Positions 54,416-64,000 of a stretch of DNA of 64,000 bases are shown piece by piece. The stretch comes from Drechslerella dactyloides (Eukaryota > Ascomycota > Orbiliomycetes > Orbiliales > Orbiliaceae), in contig JAGTWJ010000017.1 of assembly GCA_020064725.1 (NCBI GenBank), forward strand, positions 4,340,001 to 4,404,000, written 5' to 3'. Both the position numbers and the translations under genes were made by a program. Position 1 is the first letter of the stretch. Each line of letters opens with the position of its first letter. Below the pieces are notes generated by a model. It did not search any database. It saw only the letters and a program-made list of their open reading frames with translations, and was not told where the DNA came from.

Positions 54416-56960
54416 CTCCTGCGCCCACGCGGCTCGCTTTCATAGGCCCCGAGACGGCAAGCCGATGCAGACCCTCGATGCCGTCTGCCAGCTCGCCCGC
54501 AGCTATGCCGTTAGCCGCGTGCGGGTCAGAATCGTGTGCTTGTAGACGCCTTGCTGCGTTGCGGGAAGGTTGCGTGGTGTTGCAGTTTTGGCGATGTGAT
54601 TCGCCCGCACTGAAAAAATGCGAGTGCTTGCTCAATTAAAGGAAGCTTCTGCTTGCCTTCGATTGCCCCGACTTGAGCTCCACCATCCAACAGGCCCAAC
54701 CAGCCGCCCGGGAATCAAAAACACGATCTCTCCTATCGAGCCAGCTGTTTGGCCCCGGCACTCCAACAATCTGCAATTCTGTCAGCGATTAGCGAGTACC
54801 CTTTGCGTGAATTCGTGGTGGACTCGCTTTCGAGCATTTGATTTGGTGGCCCACAGTGCTGACGGCGCTTGGGGCCCCGCGCACGTGGCTCGCCCTCCAA
54901 AGGTAACCAGCCCACTTCCAGCCCTTGTCTCCTTTTGCTCACGTCTGAACTTGAAACTCATCCGAGGCAAGCCTGGCTGAAGAAGCAATGGGCCGTGTGC
55001 CTCCCGAACTACCGGGGTACAACAGCATCATCACAACTCTTTGGATGAAGAAAAGAGAATAAATGTTGGAAAAAGGGGAGTTACCCGAATTCGTCAACTT
55101 TAGCCTTGATTGAAGGTTGCAATTTAACGGAGGACGCCAGCCTCGCGCCGGGGTCACACGCCACAGTCGCATCAGGAAAGATCACGAATAATTTTGGATA
55201 CGCGATCTGGCGGGCAAAAAAAAGAGGCACCCCAAAAAAATCCTACGCATGATTCGGTATTCGGACTGTTAGGTTTCTGCTGGGTGGCTTTGACATATCG
55301 AGCTGCTATTCGCGGGGAATTCTGGCCAGCTTCCTCGAATGAACAGACGTTGGTGGACAGCCTCACTGCCTCGGGTAGGACTCCGGACTCCACGAAGCCA
55401 AGGCGTAAAGCCATGGTGTCTGTTCCTTTTCCTTGGGAAGCTGCATCGTCTGCGAGCCTCGCCTCCACGGGCGCAGGAGACAATATTTACACACATGCGC
55501 CCGGCATGCATTCTGCATACGCGTTGATATCGGGAGCTGTGTGAGAATCAGCAGGTCGTACTGTCAGCCTACGATGCGCGCATTCCTCCTGACAGTTAAT
55601 GCACTTCATGCAAGGAACCGACTGTCTCCCTTCGAAGGCATCGACCAAAATAACCAAAAAAAGCACTAGAAAAAGTCTGCTAAAGGAGCAGATTCTCGCC
55701 ACTGCTGCCGTCTAAATCACTGGACGTTTCAAGCTCGACGCCTCCTGAGAAGAAGCTGGTCGAGCGAGACAGTGAAAGGGTAGCAATTGGTGGTTTGCGG
55801 GCTCAACGCAGACAGGAAATATTCGCGCGGGTGCGTGCCTGCCAATCGACAAACTTTTCGGGCTTTCATCCCCTGGGGATCCAGTAAAGCGGTGTCGACG
55901 ATTATGGTGCTGGCGGATTGATTGGCTCCCAAAGTATCTGGGTCGCGGCTTCCCCAGCGCTGACAGGGGTTGAAGGCAGCGCTCAGCTAATGGAGTGCCC
56001 GAGACTTTCGCAAGACCGAGAAATGCAAAACCGACCTTTCCGGATTCGGTAACTCAGATGGCCCCGCTGTCGACTCCCATGTCAGTTTGAGGGGCTCACG
56101 ACGAATGTGCAGAATGTTGAGTCGGGATTCCACCTTAACGCGTCCGCGCTACCACCAGCACAGGGGGATTTCGCCCAAAGCAGAGCCCGCCGGGTGGCAG
56201 CTTGAACCTACGGAATGCAGCCATTCGCTGTGAGACCCTGTAAGTGTTTTGGACCTGGGGAACCACACCCTGGGCGAGAGACTCAGGTACGTACCCGTAT
56301 TCTAGCCTCGATCAACTACCAGAAACAGAGGCCTCCTATTCAACTGCCAGGAACGGGGAGCCGGCTCACCGACTGCGCTTTCACGTTTCCTGAGACGACT
56401 CGGCGTGGACCAATGGCAGGCGAGAGCTTGCATGTCCCCTTAGACACGGAAAGGCGCTTTTCCCAGGAGAAGAGCCTTGCAGAAAAGCTTAGCTCTCGAC
56501 CCGCAGAGCGCATTGCAGCTGGAATGCAACTTTATATAATGGGTCGACGAGCCACCTCTTGGTCCTTCTCTTTTTCTCCATCACCAAACAGTCCTTTCAC
56601 AGAGCTGCCGCTCGTACCACCTCTTGCTTCCTTTTATTCGACTGGGTCGATCACGTTCTTTACATTTCATTCTCTTCAAACGGAAGCCACACGATATCCT
56701 GCTTGACGCATCGATATTGTTCTATCTTGAAGCTTCCTGCCTTTCCATTCCTTCCAGCCTTTAGAGAACGCAGTGCTGTTAAGTGGCTAGCTCCACCCCT
56801 CAGGTTTCGACTCGAAACTCCAGGACCGCACCGCTGTTGTCATATAAAGATCAGCCTTTCGCTCACTCCTTGTAAGGCATCACCAATATCGTCTGGGTAC
56901 GATATCACCTCTGTGAATACTGTTACGATCTTCCTCAAGAAAAAACCGCCAGTTACCAAA
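54416..56960. other. Intergenic region upstream of the LPMO gene
   Basis: No gene is supported over 2.5 kb. The IMPACT promoter is at the left. The right part contains a TATA-like site at 56533-56540 and a pyrimidine-rich stretch (TTCTCTTTTTCTCC) at 56567, consistent with a 5' leader of about 390 nt for the LPMO. ORFs on both strands lack family features. Confidence 0.45.
56533..56540 (+). promoter_or_regulatory. TATA-like box of the LPMO gene
   Basis: TATATAAT lies about 425 bp upstream of the ATG at 56961 and about 30 bp before a pyrimidine-rich initiator-like stretch. This suggests a long 5' leader. Sequence and spacing only. Confidence 0.4.
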
Positions 56961-58253
56961 ATGCAGTTCAGCACCTCTTTTATCGCTGCGGCGGCGGCAT
57001 TCCTTCCTCTCGTCAGCTCCCATGTCGTCATGGTTCAGCCAGTCCCGTACCAAGGCACACGAGATAACTCTCCTCTAGATGCGTCAGGATCGAACTTTCC
57101 TTGCAAGTTCCCAGGTGGAGTCGGCCAAAAAACTGCCCCCGCTGCCGCTGATACGTACACACCTGGCCAGGCCGGCACCTTCACCCTCCAGGGTGGTGCC
57201 GTTCACGGTGGCGGTTCGTGCCAAGCTTCAATCACATACGACAACCCTCCTACCAAGAACAGCGTCTTCAAGGTTGTTCAGACGTACGAAGGTGGCTGCC
57301 CCGTCAGCGCTGTGGGCAATCTTGCAGACAATGCAGGCATGGGGCTCCCCCCCATCCCTGTGACTCTTCCAGCGGGTCTCAAGGCTGGCGAGGCTGTCTT
57401 CGTTTGGACCTGGTTCAACAAAGTCGGAAACCGAGAGATGTACATGAACTGTGCACCAATCACAATTGGTGGTTCTGGCACATCCGATGATGTCTTCAAC
57501 TCTCTTCCCAACATGTTCGTCGCCAATCTCGGTAATGCTCCTGGAAATGCTTGCACCACCAAGGAGTCCGTCGACATTGTCTTCCCCAATCCTGGAAAGA
57601 ACGTCAAAGTCACTGATGGTGGAGCTTTTGCCGCCGCCTGCCCAGGTGGTCCAAGTTCGCCCGGCTCTGGTGGCTCTGGTGGCTCTCCCGCCGCTCCAGC
57701 TCCAGTCGCCCCCTCCGCGGTTTCCCCGCCACCATCAGTTGTCACCGCTCCAGCTCTTATCGGCGGTCCAGCTGTCGAGATCAGCACTGGCATCATCGGC
57801 TCGTCGTTCTCCGAAGTCGCTCCTGCTCCAAAGCCCACCACCACCAGCCAAATGATGGTCTCGACTGTTGTCCAAACCACTATGATGACCATGACGACCA
57901 CTATGGCCGCTCCAGTCATGTCAACCCCGGTTATGATGCCAACGACTACCAAAGATGCCATGACCCCAGAACCGACCCGGAGCTCCCCTGGCAACAGCAC
58001 TGGTGGTGGTTTCGCTACCGGGCCTTGTGATTCGTCGAAGGTTATCATCATGTGCGGATCTGACCCATCGACCTACATCCAGTGCTTCGACAACAACATG
58101 GCGTACGGTCCATTCTCCGTTCCTCCTGGGACTCAATGCGATGGCACTGGCATGGGTGGCTTCAGGGCCGTCAAAGCTGTTTCCAGCCGCTCCGTTCGCA
58201 GAAACCTTGGTCGCCACCACAGGCGCAACTTCGCCCACTCTCACCGCTTCTAA
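56961..58253 (+). CDS. AA11 lytic polysaccharide monooxygenase (chitin-active type) with Met-rich linker and Cys-rich C-terminal module
   Basis: Single exon, 430 aa. I use the ATG at 56961, not the longer upstream frame, because MQFSTSFIAAAAAFLPLVSS is a clean signal peptide. Cleavage after Ser20 exposes His21, the N-terminal copper ligand of LPMOs. The second ligand is His82 (VHGGGSCQ). The AA11 block WTWFNKVGNREMYMNCA (149-165) supplies the axial Tyr161. The catalytic domain (21-227) is joined by a Gly/Ser/Pro-rich linker to a Thr/Met-rich stretch (about 293-340, ten Met between 298 and 334). Next comes a Cys-rich module (356-393, CDSSKVIIMCG...YIQCF...GTQCDG) like the carbohydrate-binding modules found on AA11 proteins. 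The tail is basic and His-rich (RRNLGRHHRRNFAHSHRF). Secreted, copper-dependent oxidative cleavage of chitin is expected from the family. The role of the linker and tail is unknown. Confidence 0.9.
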   Translation: MQFSTSFIAAAAAFLPLVSSHVVMVQPVPYQGTRDNSPLDASGSNFPCKFPGGVGQKTAPAAADTYTPGQAGTFTLQGGAVHGGGSCQASITYDNPPTKNSVFKVVQTYEGGCPVSAVGNLADNAGMGLPPIPVTLPAGLKAGEAVFVWTWFNKVGNREMYMNCAPITIGGSGTSDDVFNSLPNMFVANLGNAPGNACTTKESVDIVFPNPGKNVKVTDGGAFAAACPGGPSSPGSGGSGGSPAAPAPVAPSAVSPPPSVVTAPALIGGPAVEISTGIIGSSFSEVAPAPKPTTTSQMMVSTVVQTTMMTMTTTMAAPVMSTPVMMPTTTKDAMTPEPTRSSPGNSTGGGFATGPCDSSKVIIMCGSDPSTYIQCFDNNMAYGPFSVPPGTQCDGTGMGGFRAVKAVSSRSVRRNLGRHHRRNFAHSHRF

Positions 58254-59786
58254 GCATGAGTTGGTTCGGAGATGCTGATGTTCTGGCGGGTGCCGGTATG
58301 TTCTACCTTCTACCATATACCATAGGGTTATTGTGACGACTGGAGTTCTGGATTTTCAATGTTTGTTGCCACTGCATAGGCTTTTTCTTCTGTATCACAT
58401 TCATTTCGTATTGTCCTTTTCCATTGTTTCTTCTTTTTCCATATTGTACTGTGTACATATAGAGACGCACACGAGGTGCAGAGCAACATTACCCGAGTTG
58501 TATAACAGAGGCATGCTGGTGAATCTTCTGTACAATATGATCCAAAAAAAATGCAATGAAGTAAACTTTGCATATCGATGCAAATGTGTGTCTTCGTAGA
58601 GGCTGTAAGCGGAATACACCGTAAACTGTAATCAGGTGGTTGCCAATGGTTGGAGAAAAAGCAATCCGCTATTGTGTGTCGATGAAACACTGCCCCTGAA
58701 TGTATGCAGTCTTTGTTCTTGTGTATGTAACATCCCCAGCCAAACATAGCACCAATGTCGACCTTTGTGTCGGTGTCACACTCTGAAGTGACACTTGACA
58801 GAAGGTAAGTAAGGTCGTCTGTAATCTAGTTGTTTTCGTGTCTCGTAACTCAGGGCGCGGAAGAGACGTGCCGAAGTTTTTCTGCTTTGTTTGCAAATTG
58901 TCGATTGCGACCAGTATAGTATTTGAGTTTGGTAGTCTCTGAGTTTGACAGGTTGCGTGCCTGTTCGTGTTGTCTGATGGTTCCACAACAGATTTTGCCA
59001 GAAGTGAGCATTGTTGGCTGCAGTACACGGTCCTTTCCGGATTCCAGGATACGTGCCCAGTACTGCAGTAATCCACAGCATCTTCGGTGGACCTGCAACC
59101 GAAGAAGAAAAGAAAAAGAAAAAAAATGCATTATTAACTTTCGCAACGCAAAGAGGAGGGGCGCTGAGCTTCCCAGAACTTGATGTATCTGTGCCTCATT
59201 CTTACACGCGGATGCCCGAGTACTCGAATGGATTTGTCTGATAACAAGGTTGCTTACCGCATGCCTTGATAAGATATTCGACGCATGCGGTCATCTGCAG
59301 CTGGAGAAATTCCAGAGCGCCAGCGGCCCCATTTTCTGCGGTTGTGCCTGGCCCCGAGGCTGTGGTTGACCAGTGCTCGAGAATGAAGATAACCAACAAC
59401 CAGTGGTCAGGTGTGCAATGTGTTCTGAAGTGCTTTTTGGTACGGAATTCTTTCAACATTCCTCCCGCTGAGACTGATGCCTAAAGAGCTTACATTCTTT
59501 AGCAAGGCGATGGTAATGACGTCTGTTATTTGATGATCGATGGTTGAAATTCGGCCGTAGCTAGATTTCCATGCATAATCCTGGTATATCCCGCGTAGGG
59601 ACTAGAATAGATCGAGAACCATGAGAATACGGGACGTATACGCAGGATGTTACGGAATATTTTGCTTAAATTAAGTCTGGATACGATATGAATAGTATAA
59701 GCCCTCTATCCTTCCCATATTCATTAAATAATACTCAAAACGCAGACTTCGACAAAGACCACTTTTCTAGTAGACTTCCCAAAGTT
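58254..59786. other. Convergent intergenic region (LPMO / DUF3433 gene)
   Basis: AT-rich 3'-UTR sequence of both genes, with several TTTTTCTTC/AAAAAAATG tracts (58430 and 58543 regions). ORFs around 58669-59146 (-) and 59266-59484 have no family features. No gene is called. Confidence 0.45.
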
Positions 59787-62700
59787 CTACTTTGAGAGCT
59801 TACTGATCAGCTTCTCTATCTTCAGCCCAATCCGTCCCAAACCATTGTTCCGAACTTCCTCTTCAGTTGGATGACTCAAGAGTGGCTCTCGCTCGATACC
59901 AACTCTCAGAACGTTATCTCTGCCAATGAAGTGACCGTAACCATATCTCTGATTCAGGCGCGACAGATGAGCTTTACGCTGTTGGCTAGTAAGCAGTTCG
60001 GTACCCCTGACGTCGTCAAGAACCGAACTTTTGTGGAATAATTGGATTTCGGACGCTAAAGATGTCGGCAGGCGCTGGAATAGTCTGGCTACCCGGAAGA
60101 GATAGAAGTATACGGCCAACATAAGATACCAGCTCAATAACACTATCACAAGAGAGAACATCGCTGAGGACATCTGGACCCGCAAGTTGGGAGTAATTGT
60201 AGCTGCTTGCTGTTGTACCGGTGTATTGTCTTGGGCGAACATTTGCTCGTGATATAGCCCTAGAATAACTGCAAACACTCGCCCATATGCTTTGCTAAGG
60301 TCCTCTCCGATAGCCTCCATGTTGATGTCCTGGATTGGAGTCCGAGGCTCGAAAGCGGTCGTCGAGTTCGAGATCTTCTGGAGTATAGCGTCTATCCATT
60401 CTGTCGGAAGAGAGTTATTGCTGAAGGTCAACCAGTCGTCAGCGTCGATACTGGCCTGGCTCCTGGAGTCAGATTGTAGAAAAGCCCGAACATTTCCCCA
60501 AAGCTGCGTTTCACTGACTCTCCCCGAAAAGAGCTGCTTCGTTTCGTCGGCTGTAGAGTTTGTGGGCTTTGCGCTAACGATCTGATGTGAGGCATCAAAG
60601 GTTATATCATATCGGCTAACGTTGAGTCTGGGTCTGCAAACGATAGCCTTGTACTCGAAAGACGAAGGTCTGAAGAGCGATGTGTCTTTGACAGTATGCG
60701 TGCGAGAGAATATTACTGGAACAAGCCCTCCGCAAATTCCATTCTCATTCGTAGTGTTGGAGGTCGCTTGAAGTTTTGGATATGCTTCCATAGAAAGAGG
60801 TCCCGTATACCCAAGATTAATATTGCCTGGAAAGTCTATATTGCTGGCCTGTTGTATCTGAAAGTTGGTTGAAAGCTCGCATGTCGGGCCGGAATTCTCG
60901 AACGCTGTTGCTTTCACCAGTAGCTTGACAATGGGCTGCACTGTAGAGCGCAGGGTATTGTTTCCCAGGCTCATTGGGACTTCTATTGCCTCACATGCGA
61001 GACTTGCGCTTAGCCCAACGGTCTCCGCCTGAAATAAGTCAGAGGAGTTGGATTTTTGGTCGCCGGAGACACGAATGGGGAAAAAGAACTGTTCGGGAGT
61101 TGTCCAAGCTGGGAGTGGTGTACCAGAAGTAAAGTTGGCGTAGAGAGTATAGTAGTGGTCATGGCGGCCCACTGCAAAACGGTCTTTCGGGACCAGCGAG
61201 TCATTCGAGAGTCCATGGTCGAAAGGAAACGGCAGTGCCTGGAGGGATATATCAAAGCTATTGGTAGCAGCTGACGGACGAAACAACAGGACTGTCGCCG
61301 GATCGAAAAGCGCACCAAAGGCGATAGCGAGTACGTTGGTAGAAAGCGCCGTCGCTGCTAGTATCGATAGAAAGTAGTGCTTGGACTTTAAAGCTGAGAG
61401 TACTGTAAGGGATGGCGGCACGGATTCGAACTTCAGGGTTAGTGACTCCAAAGCGAGTGCATTACCACGGCGCAACGTTTCCAGAGGTTGTAGGACGCAA
61501 ATGAACCGTGTAAGTAAGACCCAAAATGGTTCCAGCAACGTCCCAATAGCCGTAGGAATATAAGAAAATAGAAGCTGAAATACGAAAATATTGTTGCTGA
61601 AGGAAGGTAAGCCTGTTCAATAGGAACTTGGTATGAGCTTGCCCGTCTATCGTAGGAAAGGGGTGAGTTTATTTTACCGTTATGGGAGTTGCTGTATTGG
61701 AAGATAAAGATAATAAAGGCAACCAAGGCGGATAAGGATAATATGAAAATGGACCCCACCGTTGCCCCGAGTTCGAAATTCGCTTCCTGTTCATTTTTGT
61801 GAAATTGCGAACCTGGGACTTTGGTCAAAGATCAGCCTAGATCTGTTTAAATGTAGATACGACTAAAGCAAGAACGAATGTACACGTGAATGTACTCAAA
61901 TCCCTTAGTCTCAGTCCCAATGCAATGTGGGAAACTTACTGCTTTGAGTAGTTGTATGTATCGGATTAGGCGAAGTGGACAATTGATAATGGCCCCGTTG
62001 GGAATCTAATTTGAACCTGACGGATTCTCTGGAGAGTGTCTGGTTGACTTCTTCTGAGGTAGAAGTGCCGTCCAAAGGCTTAAACTTCTCCAACAGTCTG
62101 GGCTCATTAGCAACTAAAGCCATGGTCCCCGCTAGCGAAGCAGGATCATAAGCCAGACCGGTACGCCGTCTAGTGCTTGATACCAGAAAGCACACAAGAA
62201 GCACGACAACTGCTCCAAGGAGACCTTCAAGAATCCTTGTGAATACCTCTGGCACCACCACAGTATCTGTCGAAAATAATATTTCGCCTTGAGTTGGAAC
62301 GTCATTAGGGACCATTAGCTGAGTGCTGACATAAGTCGTGAACAGTAGCTTATAAGCTTTTGTGATAGTCGATGCCAAAAAGTCTGTTTTGAGGTATTTT
62401 CGGAGATCAGAATCGATAGCGAACATGTATCCTAGCACGCTTGATTCAAAGTCCCAGTCTGAATTTGCTAGCATTGCATTGACCTCTCTCGTCTTGGCTG
62501 AGTGGAATGGCACGGAACTAAACGGGCCTCCATTGTTCTGTCGGATTCCAACACCACCACCGGAGAGCACCGTTTCAAACAGCGATGCGTCGAACTGATC
62601 GATAGTGAGATCTTTCGGCGTACCGAGGTACGTTACGTTGTGGACGAGTTTCGAATCGGCATCGACAACGGTCTCTGCTGCAGAGCTTTGGTATCTGAGT

Positions 62701-63809
62701 TTGCAATATATAGCATCCACAGTTGCAGTGTCGTTAATAGACTCTTGATAAGAGACGATCAACAGGAACATATGGGGATCCACGTCCAGCTGGCAGGTAC
62801 TCGTGTTCAAATAATAGTTTGAGTTTGCGCCTGGTTTGTATCCAATAAGTTGAGCGTAGTAAGGTCTCCAAATGGACGCATCCCCATTTAGGGAGGTCAG
62901 GAAACCATCATGTTGGAACGTGCAGTTCGTTTCCCTATCGTGGAATAACATAGTGGTTTTGTTCTTGCCGTTTGGTAGAATGTAATCTGTCACGATGCGG
63001 TTTTGTGTAGCTTCGTTACATTCCAGATCTACGTAATATGCCGTAGTATTTCCAGTCCAAAGCTGAGTCCCAATTCCAAACTCGGAGCTCGATAAAGGTT
63101 CGAAGGGCAGAGTCGCTTCCTGCTTAGTACTATATGCGGGCGGAGTCGCGTTCAGCCACGAGATAGAGTACGCAGTATACGTGAATGAAGTGATATCAGC
63201 TCTTTCCGATGATATCTTTTGCAACTTTTGTGTCACCCGGAATAATGATGGGATAACAACTTGTTGCTGCACAGTTGCGATGAGGGAGCTCTGCAGGGGC
63301 GTGATGAACCAAAAAACGATAACTGTTGCAGTACCAATATAAAAGACCGACCAATGTCCTCGTTTAGCCGCCTTGAAGGGTACGAAAGCAAGAAAATCGA
63401 ACGGATAGCAGAGCAATATCGAGTTCTTCGCTGCTGCCCCTTCCGGTTTGGATAACTCAAACCAAGGCTCCAATCTCTTCGCGTCAAGGTCCACCAGTGA
63501 CAGCAAGATTGCGAAGATCACGGAGGCAACAGTGCCCATATATTGAGAAACGAAGATCTGCCAGCCGTTGAGTCCATCGCCGACAGCGAAAGTGAGAGTC
63601 CCATCTCGTTGGCTCTTCCGGAAGAGCAGCTCGATGGCGACTATAAAAAGGACAGTCAAGATTATCAGGAATATAAGGTAAGGTATCCGCAGGGTGAAGG
63701 GTTTCCAACTTGGGATCTCGTGATCTGTACAGCAAAAGCGCAAGTTAGGGCGTTCTCGCAGTGTGGAAAAGCGCGGAAAGATTAATAGACGTTGAAAGGG
63801 TTTCTTACT
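59787..63809 (-). CDS. DUF3433 multi-pass membrane protein (two modules, 5' end unresolved)
   Basis: Four exon pieces on the minus strand join in phase: about 63809 and upstream (5' end uncertain), 61940-63724, 61678-61812 and 59787-61612 (about 1250 aa plus an N-terminal part). Two apparently separate large frames are in fact one gene. The first half opens PSWKPFTLRIPYLIFLII and has DLDAKRLEPWFELSKPEGAA, HWSVFYIGTATVIVFWFITP and an extracellular, N-glycosylation-rich domain. The second half repeats the plan: IPTAIGTLLEPFWVLLTRF, LQPLETLRRGNALA, LTVLSALKSKHYFLSILAATALSTNVLAIAFG, another glycosylated loop, then a C-terminal membrane helix. This internal duplication is the DUF3433 architecture, a fungal plasma-membrane-type family of unknown function. 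The exon upstream of 63809 stays open in the joining frame to about 63899 without an ATG, so the start lies in an unrecognised exon or beyond the window. Confidence 0.85.
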
Positions 63810-64000
63810 TTCGATTCTCGTTGCCCCAAATCCGGAGAGGTTTTTAAGGGACCATTTTTGTAGGGGTGGGCGAGGTAAAGGTTTGACTATATATCCAGCA
63901 TTAGTTTACCAGGCTGCGAAATGATGGTTATCATCTGTCACGAAAGTTCACAGACTCTCATATAAATATGCCCCTCAGGTGCAACGTTATATTTCAATGG

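Noticed and set aside
56215..56960. Longer N-terminal extension of the LPMO reading frame (from 56559)
   Set aside because: The frame is open upstream, but starting at 56961 gives a clean signal peptide and exposes His1 required for LPMO copper binding. The extension would abolish both.
63725..63743. TTG-initiated start of the DUF3433 gene at 63743
   Set aside because: The segment is the pyrimidine-rich 3' end of an intron (TTTTGCTGTACAG). No ATG is present.

Overview
This window is nuclear DNA of a filamentous ascomycete (Pezizomycotina). The evidence is short spliceosomal introns (about 50-190 bp) with GTRNGT donors and CTNAC-type branch points, roughly balanced base composition, kilobase-scale gene spacing, and families typical of these fungi: an AA11 chitin-type LPMO, a DUF3433 membrane protein, a Kex2-processed Thr-rich secreted protein and TAP-like alpha/beta hydrolases. 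Nothing visible fixes the class or genus. I found no convincing tRNA, rRNA, CRISPR array, intact transposon or viral sequence.

Layout. 0-7 kb: an ELO fatty-acid elongase (+, six exons), a Cys-type glutathione S-transferase (+) and a large F-box/LRR-like protein (-). 7-19 kb: a 4.7-kb gene-free stretch leads into an NRP1-like RNA-binding protein (+; degenerate exonuclease fold, RRM, two RanBP2 zinc fingers), then a second gene-poor stretch and the splicing factor YJU2 (+), whose 3' end may overlap a small antisense ORF. 19-26 kb, all minus strand: an NAD-dependent epimerase, an acidic protein of unknown function, an alpha/beta hydrolase, and a secreted protein built of 150-bp tandem repeats with a 12-nt microexon. 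28-34 kb: a secreted Thr/Cys-rich protein (+), an SDR lacking the canonical YxxxK (+) and a low-complexity coiled-coil protein (-). 36-43 kb: a decayed TAP-like hydrolase pseudogene, a four-exon MAPEG/MGST3 protein (-), and a polyQ protein (-) that shares a coiled-coil motif with the 33-kb gene. 45-54 kb: a YjbQ/UPF0047 protein (-), a 493-aa orphan (-), an acidic disordered protein (+) and the IMPACT/YIH1 homologue (-, five exons). 56-64 kb: an AA11 LPMO (+) and a two-module DUF3433 membrane protein (-) whose 5' end is unresolved at the window edge.

The genes look like ordinary independent fungal loci. I see no biosynthetic cluster or defence island. Housekeeping functions (lipid elongation, splicing, translation control through GCN2, glutathione metabolism) are interspersed with fast-evolving secreted or low-complexity genes. 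The most unusual items are the Met-rich linker and His-rich tail of the copper LPMO, the hydrolase pseudogene with a stop inside its nucleophile elbow, the 150-bp coding higher-order repeat with its microexon, and the coiled-coil motif shared by two neighbouring low-complexity genes. Exon boundaries were deduced by hand from splice signals, reading phase and family conservation. No alignment or database search was run.
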